Part shown: positions 49,906 to 60,059 of the stretch, one piece after another | Numbering within the stretch: position 1 is the first letter of the stretch | Layout of the letters: each line of letters begins with the position of its first letter | From: Pelagadaptatus sp034112445 | GTDB taxonomy: Bacteria; Pseudomonadota; Gammaproteobacteria; Pseudomonadales; Cellvibrionaceae | DNA length: 64,000 bases | Direction of reading: 5' to 3' | NCBI GenBank assembly: GCA_034112445.1 | Contig: JAWUVI010000014.1 | Span: 1-64,000, forward strand | Made by a program: the position numbers and the translations under genes | The notes under the pieces: generated by a model | Database searches by the model: none | What the model was told of the DNA's origin: nothing | What the model saw: the letters and a program-made list of their open reading frames with translations, nothing else

Positions 49906-52239
49906 TTATAGCTCCACTCGTAGAGTGAAACTGAATACCCGCTCATTAACTTGAGGCAAGAGCGAGTTTTGAAATCCGTCATTATCAGTGCTGAAATCAT
50001 CACCGCTGCCCGCACCCTCTACACCGGGAGCAAGATAGTCTTCTTCAAGTAAATTCTCTATTTTCAATCCTACTTCAATATTTTTATGGGAAAATAATAA
50101 GTTGGCGTCAACGGTCACATAAGCTTCGGCTTTACGGTTGTCAGCACGTGCGCTGTTGGAGTCGGCGCGCAATGGATTTTGAGAAAACAATTCTCGCTCT
50201 GATACCCAGTTAACCCTAAGGTTGGCATTCCAGTTCTGTTTTATAGGTAGGTTCATTAAAAAGTTAACTTTATGTGGGGCAACATCACCTTGTTCATCAC
50301 GATCATCAATCCATTTTCCCTGAACATTGTCGTATTGTTGATCAGCCATAGCTTGAGTATAGGTGTAAAATATATTTCCGGTAATATCACCTGAGTTACT
50401 TAAAAAGTTGTTCATGCGGTACTGGCCTCGGTATTCAATACCGAAAATATCGCGATCGCCCACATTCGCCGAACTGGTAATAACATTATCATAATGGCTG
50501 AAAAAGACAGAGGCATCATGTAGAAAATGCTCAGTTTGATGCATGGCGATAAATTCAATATTACGAACTTTTTCAGGTTCAATAGCTGGGTTAGAACCTG
50601 AGCCATTCCAACCTCCGTATAACGACTTATTGGAAGGCTCTTGGAAAGCCTCACCATAGATGAATTTATAAGTTGTTTGTGAGGATGAGTGATAAATCAC
50701 TGCGGCGCGCGGGTTGATCTCGGTGCCATAAACACTGTTTCTATCGGCGCGAATACTGCCATTGAAACGCCAGTTCTCATAATCATAAATTGCTTGAACG
50801 AACAGACCTTGATCAGTTGTTCGAGCAATATTAAAACTGGGTATTTCACTGCTTAAATGGGGGGGCAGAGGTGTTGTGTTACCTGGAGCTATGGCTCCGA
50901 CGGCAATAACACCTGAACCATCAGAGGATAAGCCTCCGGTTGATGAAGAGGCTTGCGCTGGACAAAATCCGAGGTCGTCAAAATAATTGCAAACCATATA
51001 GCCTTTAGTAAGCTTTTTTTCTTCGTGTTTTATGCCGCCACTGAGCAGTAAGTTAGGAGTTAACTGCAGATCATATTGTTGTTCAAAGCGCCAAGCGCTG
51101 TTATTTGAGAGCCAATCGGAAATACTTAAACTGCTTCCATACGACTCTACCCAGTCACCACCAGAGGCATTTTCTCGGTACACTAATTCACTGGTGATTT
51201 TGAGCGTATCATTTAATTGATGAGTGTTTTTGAGGTAAAACTGATCGGCTGTATGAAACCAAATACCCTGCGGTTGCGCATCGGATAAAGAATAATAGGG
51301 CCCATAACCTTCATCGGTACGCCATGTTGACAGTCCCATGGACCAATCGCGCCAGTAGAAATCGGCCAATAAACTGTAATTTTCAGAAGGATCGGAGTAG
51401 CGGCCTGTGGGTTCGTCATTAAATAGTTCATTACTGGAAATAACGCCGTCTAAATTTATGTCGCCAGAAGCGATACCTGCCCCCCACACAGCAGGGTCTC
51501 GTAGTAGTGACTCTTTAAAGTAACCCCATTGGGAATAATCACCAATAGCAGCTTCATCGCTATTAAATAACCGAGCACCAATACTGTAACCAAAATCGCT
51601 ATGCTTGCCTCGAAGCGATAATTCTATTGCTTTGCTGTCAAAGCTGCCCGACTCGGCTTGAATATTGACAATGTCTTCACCATCGATAAGTTTATCGTTA
51701 TTTTTAGTGATGATATTAATAACACCAAGAAAGGCATTTGGGCCGTAAACAGCCCCGCTGGGGCCATAGAGAATTTCGATACTATCGACATGACTCATAG
51801 GATACTGACGGCTAAGAACAGCGCCATGCATCCACAAGTTGTTTTCGACCTTGCCATTAATCAGCAGTAAGGTTCTTTGGGTCCAGGGTGTGCGGTAACC
51901 TCGTTGGTAAGACACAACCTGCTCGGTACCATTAGTAACCACGGTATCAAAACCCGGTAAATCAGCCAGAATATCATCAATACTGTCGTAGCCGCGGCGA
52001 CGAATATCTTGCTGGCGGATCACAATCATTGCTGCCGGTGCATTCTGTAGGCTCTCGGATACCGAAGATGCTGTATCCGATTGTCGGTGCACGGCTGTCC
52101 TTTGAAGCATTAAATCGGATAAATTCATTTGCGTAAGATTGCTGCCGTGATTGTCCTCAGCCTGAGAAGCACTGGCAATGACTATTGCTGTGATAACAGC
52201 AGGGATCAATTGAGGTGATCGTTTATTCGTCATTTTCAT
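49906..52239 (-). CDS. TonB-dependent outer-membrane receptor
   Basis: 777 residues. After a signal peptide, the plug domain shows AAMIVIRQQDIRRRGYDSID, QRTLLLINGKVENNLWMHG and IEILYGPSGAVYGPNAFLGV, followed by the 22-strand barrel ending in the aromatic-rich FSFTLRVEL. The ligand is unknown; there is no Fur-box-like sequence that I can support. Paired with a YfiR-like gene and divergent to a hybrid kinase, it may belong to a sensing circuit rather than simple uptake. Confidence 0.92.
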   Translation of the reverse strand: MKMTNKRSPQLIPAVITAIVIASASQAEDNHGSNLTQMNLSDLMLQRTAVHRQSDTASSVSESLQNAPAAMIVIRQQDIRRRGYDSIDDILADLPGFDTVVTNGTEQVVSYQRGYRTPWTQRTLLLINGKVENNLWMHGAVLSRQYPMSHVDSIEILYGPSGAVYGPNAFLGVINIITKNNDKLIDGEDIVNIQAESGSFDSKAIELSLRGKHSDFGYSIGARLFNSDEAAIGDYSQWGYFKESLLRDPAVWGAGIASGDINLDGVISSNELFNDEPTGRYSDPSENYSLLADFYWRDWSMGLSTWRTDEGYGPYYSLSDAQPQGIWFHTADQFYLKNTHQLNDTLKITSELVYRENASGGDWVESYGSSLSISDWLSNNSAWRFEQQYDLQLTPNLLLSGGIKHEEKKLTKGYMVCNYFDDLGFCPAQASSSTGGLSSDGSGVIAVGAIAPGNTTPLPPHLSSEIPSFNIARTTDQGLFVQAIYDYENWRFNGSIRADRNSVYGTEINPRAAVIYHSSSQTTYKFIYGEAFQEPSNKSLYGGWNGSGSNPAIEPEKVRNIEFIAMHQTEHFLHDASVFFSHYDNVITSSANVGDRDIFGIEYRGQYRMNNFLSNSGDITGNIFYTYTQAMADQQYDNVQGKWIDDRDEQGDVAPHKVNFLMNLPIKQNWNANLRVNWVSERELFSQNPLRADSNSARADNRKAEAYVTVDANLLFSHKNIEVGLKIENLLEEDYLAPGVEGAGSGDDFSTDNDGFQNSLLPQVNERVFSFTLRVEL

Positions 52240-52539
52240 CAGGGCAGTAACCGACGTAAATTATGCATGAATATAGAGTGTTTTTTATCAAAACTATGGT
52301 TGTTCGACTAAGCTTAGCTAGTTGCTTGCCAATGATTAGCTTATTAGTAATAGTATGTAGGTAAAGTATAGCGAGATTTTAAAAAAGTACAGGATCAGCA
52401 TAGATAAAGCTTCTGATAAAGCAGTGAGAAAAGAGCCGGCGGCGGATAAGTTCACTGTTAGGGAAGTTAAAATAATCGTGATTAACTAGATACAGAAATA
52501 GCCATTAAGTATCAATATTGCAGGTAGCCTTATAATCAA
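52240..52539. other. Divergent intergenic region between TonB receptor and hybrid kinase
   Basis: Exactly 300 bases, AT-rich, holding the promoters of both genes. I find no confident -35/-10 pair, terminator, palindrome or small gene. Confidence 0.5.
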
Positions 52540-55500
52540 ATGAATTCACCCGATATAAACCCTAGTCCTAAGATGAGCGGTCAAGACATTAATATTCGTC
52601 AACTGGGCATGAAACTATTGGTGCTTTCCTCATTTTTAGTTATTCCTCTTATATTTTTAGTGTATCTAAATATTGTGAAAATGTCGGAAGAGGTGGCATC
52701 AGCATCAGACCAAGCTGCTGCTATTACTTTGATGCAAGATATTGCGCATTATGATCGCGATTCACTGAATAAATACTACTTGAATAAAAACTATACTTTA
52801 CCCGCAAGCGTTGAAAAACCAAGTGCCGTGAGTTTAGCGGGGCAAAAACTGTATATCGATAATACGGTGTCTGTGAAATACCCTAAATTATTGAGCGTAT
52901 GGCACACGAATACTATAGGAGACAACAAAAAACAGCCATCGAATGGTATTTGGTCAACGGTAGGGCAATTTAATGATTTTGATGTAACCGTAAAATCCAG
53001 ACAAAAATTCTATTCAGAGCTTTTGAGTGGAACGCATATTTTTGTAAAATTAGGAAGTGATTTAAAAAATGAAGTTTCCATTGTTGGAAGGGTTGTACCG
53101 TCAGCGATAGAAAGAATATACCGTTTGTCTGAAGACTTGAATGAGTTGTTTTTTGAAACCTCCATAGAGCAGGTTAATCCTAAAATAACGCAAATAACAC
53201 AAGACTTAGCGTTCCTAACTGACTGGTTGCTCAAATCAAAATCATTAATCGATAAAGATCACAAACTGATTAATGATATAACTGATTGGGTTTCTTTATC
53301 GCGAAAGCTAATTGAACAGAAAAAAATGTTAGCTTTTGCGGATATTTTAAGTGAAAGCAGTGCGGTAGATATTGGTTTGAATAAGAATTTTAACTCTGTT
53401 CGAATAAAGTCTATCGAGATCATAAATCAGTTGTTTGTCTTCCAAATAAAAAGCCTTGACGTACTGTCTAATGAATTAATCTCAGAGAAAAAAGATATAG
53501 AAACTTGGCGGACATTTATATTTTTAATGGTCGCACTGTTAATGGTCTTGGCGTCTATCACCGGATTTTATTTGATTAGAAATGTGCGTTATTCACAGTC
53601 TTATTTTAAACAGCAAAATGAAGAATTAGAGCAGGTTATTCATGAGCGTGTAAAAGAAATTAAGGCGGCACAACACAAAGCTGAATTGCTTAATATAAAT
53701 CTGCTTGCAGAAAAAGAAAGAGCAGAGTTATTGGCGACAGAGGCCGATGTGGCCAACCGATCAAAAAGTTTATTTTTAGCCTCTATGAGTCATGAGATCA
53801 GAACGCCTTTAAATTCTATTATAGGCGGATCTAATATCTTAAAACGTTCAAAGTTAGATGCTAAGCAAAAAGAAATTTTAGGCATGGTAAGCCAGTCGGG
53901 TAAAACCCTTTTAGAACTGGTTAATGATGTTTTAGACTTTTCTAAAATTGAAGCGGATGAGATGTGCTTAGAGTCCGTAGAATTCGATCTTGAAACGATA
54001 ATTTTAGATCTTATGAATATGTTTCTTTTGAAGGTTGGGGAGAAAAATATTTTCTTGGAACTGGATTTTAGTTCTGAATGTGAAGGCAAGTGGTTGGGAG
54101 ACTCAACTAGGATAAAGCAAATTGTTATGAACTTACTTAGTAATGCGGTTAAGTTCACTCACGTTGGAGGAATTACTTGTGCGGTATCTCTTGGACCTAA
54201 AAATTTAATTCGTATTGCTGTTAAAGACACTGGTATTGGTATTAGCGAGTCGGGTATTAAAAAGTTATTTGATGCCTTTGTCCAAAGTGATAACAGCATT
54301 ACGCGCCAATATGGTGGAACAGGATTGGGATTGTCTATTAGTAAACGCCTTGCAGAACTTATGGGTGGGACTGTTAGGGTTGAAAGTGAAGTAGGAAAAG
54401 GCTCTAGCTTCATTTTTGAAGTGAAATTGAAAAAACTTGGGGCTAAAGAGTTTCTACCTAATTTCAAAACAATTTTACTGCTATCGGAAAATGATATTTT
54501 AAAATCCCGTTTAGAAGAATGGGGGTATTCAGTTGTTTATGGATCCGATTTAATTGAAGCAGATAGCCTAACGGCTGTGGTTGATTTTGCCTCTGGTCGT
54601 AGGAGCTTAAATGCCAATTTTGACTCTGTGTTTTCACAATACCCTACCGATATACCAAAAATTGTTCTTTATGATTTTCATTCAGGTATGCAAAGCAGAG
54701 CACCTACTAATCACTATTATTTTATTCGTTACGATGTGTCTTCGTCTGTCTTACGTAAAGAGCTTGAAATATCTTGCGATAAAATAAGATGGAAGGAGTG
54801 GACTCATTCAACCTTCTCGTTAGAGCCTGATGACTCAGCCGAATTTAACCCTGATGATGTTCAGTTTTCCGGAAAAGTTTTGGTGGTTGAAGATGTTGAG
54901 TTCAATCAAATCATCGCAACAGAAATAATGGAAAATTTAGGTCTAGAGATTATTTGCGTTGATGATGGATCTCAAGCTGTAGAGTTGGTTGCGGTGGAAA
55001 ATTTCGATGTCATTTTTATGGATTTACACATGCCCGTTATGGATGGCTACACGGCGACCAAAAAAATCAGAGAGTATGAATTGTCCCAAGCTAAAGTAGA
55101 GACACCAATAGTTGCGATGACAGCCGATGTATTGTCTGAGACTCGACCTAAAATTATGGAGGTCGGCATGAATGATTATTTATCAAAACCGTTCGAAGAA
55201 GCTGAATTAATCAGATTAATATCAAAATATATCCAACCCAAAACAATTAACCTAAAAACAATTAAACCAAAAGAAGCTTTGGAAGTTGTCTCTGGGTTAG
55301 ATAATGACGTGAAAGAAGCTCGGCTAGATGTAATGGTTGCTGATGCAGATGTTTTTGATATAGAGAGCTTAATAAAGAGATTGAAAAACAGAATGGATAG
55401 AGTTGAGCTGATTACAACTTCGTTTACTAGCTCTTTGGGCGAATTAGTTGAGGCAATTCAAACTGCAAAAGATGGAAATGATGTCGACGCCTTTTTGCTC

Positions 55501-55692
55501 CATTCACACTCATTGAAAGGCTCGTCAGCCAATATTGGTGCTAAGGAACTCAATCAATTGGCTGGCCGTATGGAAAGTAGAGTGAAAGAAGGCGGATCAA
55601 TAGCTGACTGTAGCGAACTGGTTGACTTATTAATACCAGCCAGTGAGCGTTTTACTGAAGTGCTAAAACGTTCACTGGATACCAAATCTTAA
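52540..55692 (+). CDS. Hybrid sensor histidine kinase with REC and HPt domains (BarA-like architecture)
   Basis: 1050 residues. Two membrane segments (about 28-49 and 328-350) enclose a 275-residue periplasmic sensor that I do not recognise. A coiled coil (355-405) leads to HisKA (His418 in SMSHEIRTPLNSI), the ATPase domain (N box NLLSNAVKFTH, G box GGTGLGLSI) and a degenerate receiver-like region (about 645-765) without acidic pocket residues. Then comes a true receiver with Asp828 (FMDLHMPVMDGY) and Lys in LSKPFE, and an HPt domain with His990 (HSLKGSSAN). The phosphorelay is complete in one protein; the output regulator must be elsewhere. Confidence 0.93.
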   Translation: MNSPDINPSPKMSGQDINIRQLGMKLLVLSSFLVIPLIFLVYLNIVKMSEEVASASDQAAAITLMQDIAHYDRDSLNKYYLNKNYTLPASVEKPSAVSLAGQKLYIDNTVSVKYPKLLSVWHTNTIGDNKKQPSNGIWSTVGQFNDFDVTVKSRQKFYSELLSGTHIFVKLGSDLKNEVSIVGRVVPSAIERIYRLSEDLNELFFETSIEQVNPKITQITQDLAFLTDWLLKSKSLIDKDHKLINDITDWVSLSRKLIEQKKMLAFADILSESSAVDIGLNKNFNSVRIKSIEIINQLFVFQIKSLDVLSNELISEKKDIETWRTFIFLMVALLMVLASITGFYLIRNVRYSQSYFKQQNEELEQVIHERVKEIKAAQHKAELLNINLLAEKERAELLATEADVANRSKSLFLASMSHEIRTPLNSIIGGSNILKRSKLDAKQKEILGMVSQSGKTLLELVNDVLDFSKIEADEMCLESVEFDLETIILDLMNMFLLKVGEKNIFLELDFSSECEGKWLGDSTRIKQIVMNLLSNAVKFTHVGGITCAVSLGPKNLIRIAVKDTGIGISESGIKKLFDAFVQSDNSITRQYGGTGLGLSISKRLAELMGGTVRVESEVGKGSSFIFEVKLKKLGAKEFLPNFKTILLLSENDILKSRLEEWGYSVVYGSDLIEADSLTAVVDFASGRRSLNANFDSVFSQYPTDIPKIVLYDFHSGMQSRAPTNHYYFIRYDVSSSVLRKELEISCDKIRWKEWTHSTFSLEPDDSAEFNPDDVQFSGKVLVVEDVEFNQIIATEIMENLGLEIICVDDGSQAVELVAVENFDVIFMDLHMPVMDGYTATKKIREYELSQAKVETPIVAMTADVLSETRPKIMEVGMNDYLSKPFEEAELIRLISKYIQPKTINLKTIKPKEALEVVSGLDNDVKEARLDVMVADADVFDIESLIKRLKNRMDRVELITTSFTSSLGELVEAIQTAKDGNDVDAFLLHSHSLKGSSANIGAKELNQLAGRMESRVKEGGSIADCSELVDLLIPASERFTEVLKRSLDTKS

Positions 55693-55709
55693 TTATCATC
55701 TAAGCGTCG

Positions 55710-57152
55710 TTACTCTTGTGGAGGCGCTTTCTTTTTAACCGCGGCCGGAGCAAAACCGTCACCCCATTGTGCAGATTTTTCAGCTTTTTGTTGAGCGTGT
55801 TTATCGGCATCGGGATTTTCAGATGCGGCACGTCTTTTACCAACATTTTTTTGGTCGCGGAGCCGTTTCTTAGGTTTGTCTGACTTTTTCTTTTTCTCTT
55901 CAACTTTATTGGTAAAGCTAAAGCTTTTTCTGGCTTGTTCGGAACTTGAGTTGCTGGATTTTGCCTTGTCGTCTTTTTTGTCAGTTTTGGCTTTATGTGG
56001 TTTTTTGAACTTTGTTTTTAAACCCGCTAATTTTCGTTCAGTAAAATCAGTCTGTACTTGATGCTCAATACTGGTTAACAAATTCCATTCATTAGGAACA
56101 ACTAAAGAGACACACAGTCCCGTTTCTCCTGCTCGCCCAGTACGTCCAGAGCGATGGATGAAATCCTCGGCGCTGCGGGGGATGTCGAAGTTAATAACCA
56201 GATCAATGCCATCAACATCTAAACCACGAGCCGCCACATCGGTTGCTACCATGATGGTCATGCGACCCGAGCGAAATTGATTGATAGACTCATACCGTGT
56301 GTCTTGGCTTATATCCCCGTGTAGGGATGTCGCATTGTATTTTTTGTATTGCATTAAACTGCATAATCGATGACAAAGCTTTTTGGTGTTGGTGAAAATA
56401 AGAGCTTTTTTATAGGTCTCGGTGGCTAATAATTTCTCGAGAAGCAGTTGTTTAAACTCTTCGTTATTAGCAAGAATATATTGCTGGGTGATGGCTTCGT
56501 TTAACTGTTTGGGTTTGGACAATAAAATACTTTCATGCTCGTTCAGTAGTCGATTAATACCTTTCGATTGCAGCTTTTCATCTATCGTGGCTGAAAATAA
56601 CAGTGTTTGTTTTTCAGGATTACAGTAGCTGTTAATATCAATAATGTCTTCAAATAAGCCCATCTCCATCATCCGATCAGCTTCATCAAGTACTAAAACT
56701 TCTAGATCTTTGAAATCACACGAGCCTTTATCAGCGTGCTCTTTTAGACGACCTGGGGTTGCTATAATGATGTGGGGATTCTTGCGAAACACAGCTTTTT
56801 GATACTTAAATTCTGCGCCGCCGGTAATGGAGTCGACTTTTAAATGCGTGGAACTGATTAACTCTTTGCAATGTCGCAGCAGTTGCTTTGTTAATTCACG
56901 GGTTGGACTGATGATTAAGGCTCTGGTGCCTGACTTTGGAGCGTCGTCATCCAATAGTCTCTGTATTAACGGGATTAAAAATGCAGCCGATTTTCCGCTG
57001 CCTGTTTCAGAACTTACCACAAGGCTTTTACCTGCCAATGCGGCGGGTATGGCTTGTTTTTGTACTTCGGTAGGTTCTATTAAGCCGTGACGAGCCATGC
57101 CTTTTAGGAGGCGTTCATTAAGGTTACAGTCGGCAAAGGAATTTATTGTCAA
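55710..57152 (-). CDS. DEAD-box RNA helicase
   Basis: 480 residues with all core motifs: Q motif, SSETGSGKSAA, PTREL, VLDEADRMMEMG, SAT, and HRSGRTGRAGE. After about residue 375 comes a lysine-rich tail with KK-runs (EEKKKKSDKPKKRLRD), typical of helicases that bind rRNA or act in cold. It resembles SrmB/RhlE-type proteins but cannot be named safely. Convergent with the hybrid kinase. Confidence 0.92.
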   Translation of the reverse strand: MTINSFADCNLNERLLKGMARHGLIEPTEVQKQAIPAALAGKSLVVSSETGSGKSAAFLIPLIQRLLDDDAPKSGTRALIISPTRELTKQLLRHCKELISSTHLKVDSITGGAEFKYQKAVFRKNPHIIIATPGRLKEHADKGSCDFKDLEVLVLDEADRMMEMGLFEDIIDINSYCNPEKQTLLFSATIDEKLQSKGINRLLNEHESILLSKPKQLNEAITQQYILANNEEFKQLLLEKLLATETYKKALIFTNTKKLCHRLCSLMQYKKYNATSLHGDISQDTRYESINQFRSGRMTIMVATDVAARGLDVDGIDLVINFDIPRSAEDFIHRSGRTGRAGETGLCVSLVVPNEWNLLTSIEHQVQTDFTERKLAGLKTKFKKPHKAKTDKKDDKAKSSNSSSEQARKSFSFTNKVEEKKKKSDKPKKRLRDQKNVGKRRAASENPDADKHAQQKAEKSAQWGDGFAPAAVKKKAPPQE

Positions 57153-57316
57153 GATTAATACTCATTTAGGAGGTGTTTACGTTAGGGATAAAAACATTTT
57201 ACCAATAAAGACAGAAAAAATCTTTGTTTGAATCTTTGGTGATAGAATACTTTGCCATTAGATCTTAATCTTCTATACACAACAACCAGCTCTGAAAATT
57301 TAAATTAGGAACAGTC

Positions 57317-58171
57317 ATGAATCCTCATATTATTGATGTCACGATGGAAAACGCCCAACAGGTGTTGATTGAAGAATCTCAACAACGTCCCGTGGTTATT
57401 GATTTTTGGTCCGAACGCAGTGAGCCCTGTAAAACATTAATGATCATCTTAGAACAATTGGCCGTCGAATATGGCGGGCAGTTCTTATTAGCGAAAGTAA
57501 ATGTTGATGAATTGCAGCAAGTAGCGAGTCAGTTTGGTGTGCGCGGATTGCCGACGGTTATGATTATGAAAGATGGCCAGCCAATTGATGGTTTTAGTGG
57601 TCCGCAAACGGAAGAAACTGTTCGAGAGGTGTTGCAAAAGCACTTGCCGCCAGCTTGGGAAGCGCTCATAGAGCAAGCAAATCAATTAATGCAAGAGGAC
57701 AGCTTCACCGATGCGCTTGCGTTGTTACGCCAAGCATACAGCGATTCTTCCGAACAAGCTTCAGTAGGTGTTGGTTTGGCTCAAGTGTTTTTACATTTAA
57801 ACCGCTGTGATGAAGCAGCCGAAATTCTTGCTAAAGTAACTATGGTTGACCAAGACGCCGCTTATGAGCAAGCGATGGCGATGTTGCAGCTGAAGCGTGA
57901 TGCAGCGCAATCTCCAGAGATCAAAGCATTAGAAGAAGCTCATGCAGCTACTCCAGATGATTTGGTGGTCTGTCATCAATTGGCGGTTCAATACAGCCAA
58001 AACGATAAAATGGCTGAGGCGTTAGAGTTATTATTAAGTATTTTACGTAAAGATATGAATTTTGAAGATGGAGCGGTAAAGAAAACCTATACAGAGATCT
58101 TAGCGACACTGGGTAAAAGCGATCCACTATCAATTCAATATCAGCGCAAGATGTACACCTTGCTATATTGA
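57317..58171 (+). CDS. Thioredoxin-TPR co-chaperone CnoX/YbbN-like
   Basis: 284 residues. The thioredoxin domain has SEPC in place of CxxC (WSERSEPCKTLM), so it keeps only the second cysteine, as in E. coli YbbN (SQHC). Residues 115-284 are helical TPR-like repeats (EDSFTDALALLRQAY, HLNRCDEAAEILAKV). CnoX protects and transfers substrates to GroEL/DnaK under oxidative chlorine stress. AGGAA precedes the ATG. Confidence 0.9.
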   Translation: MNPHIIDVTMENAQQVLIEESQQRPVVIDFWSERSEPCKTLMIILEQLAVEYGGQFLLAKVNVDELQQVASQFGVRGLPTVMIMKDGQPIDGFSGPQTEETVREVLQKHLPPAWEALIEQANQLMQEDSFTDALALLRQAYSDSSEQASVGVGLAQVFLHLNRCDEAAEILAKVTMVDQDAAYEQAMAMLQLKRDAAQSPEIKALEEAHAATPDDLVVCHQLAVQYSQNDKMAEALELLLSILRKDMNFEDGAVKKTYTEILATLGKSDPLSIQYQRKMYTLLY

Positions 58172-58202
58172 ATTAAAACTCATAGACATCAAAGGCTAGA
58201 GT

Positions 58203-60011
58203 ATGAAACTCCAAACTTTATTAGTGGGCGCTATTGCGTCATTATTTCTTTATGGCTGCGACATGGGCGGCGAATCAACCCCGGTTTCCCCCACAACTGA
58301 AAACCCATATCACGTTGAATTCTCAGCGCCAAGTTACTTAAAAGAACACGCCAAATACATTAAAGAAGAATTGTTTCAAATTGGAGATCATAAGGTTTGG
58401 GATTACAGCGCGCCTAATCATGGTTTTGGCAATATCATCATGATTGAGGGTGATGATGGCGTCATTATTATTGATACCAGCATATCTCATGATAACGCTA
58501 TGGTAGCTCACTCTGAATTTCGTAAGTTGACGGATAAGCCTGTTAAAGCACTTATTTATACCCATCATCACGCTGACCATATAAACGGAGCCGGGGCTTT
58601 TATTAAGCGTCAAGATGCTGAAAATAATAAGGTCCAAGTGATAGCGGCGGCTAATTTCATGCGTGAACTCGGCGATGAAAATCAAGCTACTGGGCCTATA
58701 ATGGGACTCCGTGCAAATTATATGTATGGCCTATCGTTAGATCCTGAACGCGAAGGACGTGATTACCATGTGTCTTGCTGTGGCTATATGGCGCATTCGA
58801 GTTCAAACAGTTTTATTGTGCCAAACACCTTTATTGAAGGTTCTCAACAGCTGACTATAGCGGGTGTCACCTTACAGATATTCCAAACTGGCGGAGAGTC
58901 GGCTAGCCACTTGGCGGTTTATCTGCCGGAACAAAAAATCATGTTTTCGGGTGATGAATTACAAGGCCCTACCTATCCTAACCTGCATTCATTACGCGGC
59001 ACTAAACCACGCGATGCGATTAAGTGGATTACGGCTTTAGATAAAATGTTGGCTTATGATGTTGATTATTTAGTGCCTAGCCACGGTCAGCCTATTGTGA
59101 CTAATGACGAGGTCAATAAAGTACTGACGGTTTATCGCGATTCGATTCAGTTTACTCACGATCAATCGGTTCGCTACATCAATAAAGGTTATACCCCGGA
59201 TGAGCTGGCCAATACGATCAAACTCCCTAAGCATTTATCGATAGAACCGTGGACTAAAGAGATGTACGGCACGGTTAAGCATAATGTCAGAGAATATTAT
59301 GTGGCTTATATCAGTTGGTGGAATGGAGATCCAGCAGAACTCAATCCTATTCCGCGTGTAGAGAAAGCTCAGCGCATGATAAAAATGATGGGCGGGCGAG
59401 ATCAGGTATTTAACGCAGCAGAGCAAGCCTTTCAATCTGGTGATTTCCAGTGGACGAGTGAATTAACTGCGCTGTTAGTTCGTGTCGATAACAATGATAT
59501 TGCTGCTCGTCATTTAAAGGCAGCTGCGTTTAGAGCTATTGGTTACGCGACTGAAAATACGAATTGGCGTGGCTTCTATTTGAGTGCTGCGTTGGAGTTA
59601 GAAGGTGAAATTGAGCCTAAGTTAATTCAGCAGCAAATCATGTCGAAACTGTTTAAACCATCACAGCTGCCGACCTATCAATTGCTAGAGTTACTTCGCT
59701 ACAAAATTGATGCTGAAAATATTGGCGATAAACATATAAAGGTCGCGTACCGTTTTACTGATACGGATGAAAATTTTACCGTAGAAATACGTAACAGTAT
59801 TTTACAGCTGCATCCAAAGAAATTGCCGAAAGTTGACGTCACTATGACCATGTCGCGTAGCTTGCTCGATGCGGTGTTCCGCCGAGAAATAGATTATGCA
59901 ACCGCTATTGCTGATGGCCGAGTGCAAGTGGATGGTTCAGTGCTAGCCTTGCGTAGCTTCTCTAAAGCCTTTGATACTAGCGAAGCTAATCCCTATACCT
60001 CATTGCGGTAG
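58203..60011 (+). CDS. Alkyl sulfatase-like metallo-hydrolase (SdsA1/YjcS type), lipoprotein
   Basis: 602 residues. The N-terminus carries a lipobox (LFLYGCDMG). The beta-lactamase fold has the dinuclear zinc motif THHHADHINGAG and GGESASHLAVYLPE, and ends with VPSHGQPI. It is followed by the alkyl sulfatase dimerisation domain and a C-terminal SCP-2-like domain (VDVTMTMSRSLLDAVFRRE). SdsA-type enzymes hydrolyse primary alkyl sulfates to alcohols. The alcohol dehydrogenases elsewhere in the window could use such products, but that is inferred. Convergent with the TRAP operon. Confidence 0.88.
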   Translation: MKLQTLLVGAIASLFLYGCDMGGESTPVSPTTENPYHVEFSAPSYLKEHAKYIKEELFQIGDHKVWDYSAPNHGFGNIIMIEGDDGVIIIDTSISHDNAMVAHSEFRKLTDKPVKALIYTHHHADHINGAGAFIKRQDAENNKVQVIAAANFMRELGDENQATGPIMGLRANYMYGLSLDPEREGRDYHVSCCGYMAHSSSNSFIVPNTFIEGSQQLTIAGVTLQIFQTGGESASHLAVYLPEQKIMFSGDELQGPTYPNLHSLRGTKPRDAIKWITALDKMLAYDVDYLVPSHGQPIVTNDEVNKVLTVYRDSIQFTHDQSVRYINKGYTPDELANTIKLPKHLSIEPWTKEMYGTVKHNVREYYVAYISWWNGDPAELNPIPRVEKAQRMIKMMGGRDQVFNAAEQAFQSGDFQWTSELTALLVRVDNNDIAARHLKAAAFRAIGYATENTNWRGFYLSAALELEGEIEPKLIQQQIMSKLFKPSQLPTYQLLELLRYKIDAENIGDKHIKVAYRFTDTDENFTVEIRNSILQLHPKKLPKVDVTMTMSRSLLDAVFRREIDYATAIADGRVQVDGSVLALRSFSKAFDTSEANPYTSLR

Positions 60012-60019
60012 CTTTTAAC

Positions 60020-60059
60020 TGTGTTTGGTGAGCTTGTTTGGTGAGTTTGTTTAGTTACC
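60020..60059. repeat. 13-14-bp tandem repeat at the dctM stop
   Basis: Three units, the core TTGTTTGGTGAG at 60034 and near-copies at 60020 and 60047. The minus-strand stop (60051-60053) is in the last unit. Confidence 0.75.

Noticed and set aside
55703..55735. Terminator after the hybrid kinase
   Set aside because: The AAGCG/CGCTT stem is only five bases and the T-run after it is the lysine codons of the helicase C-terminus.
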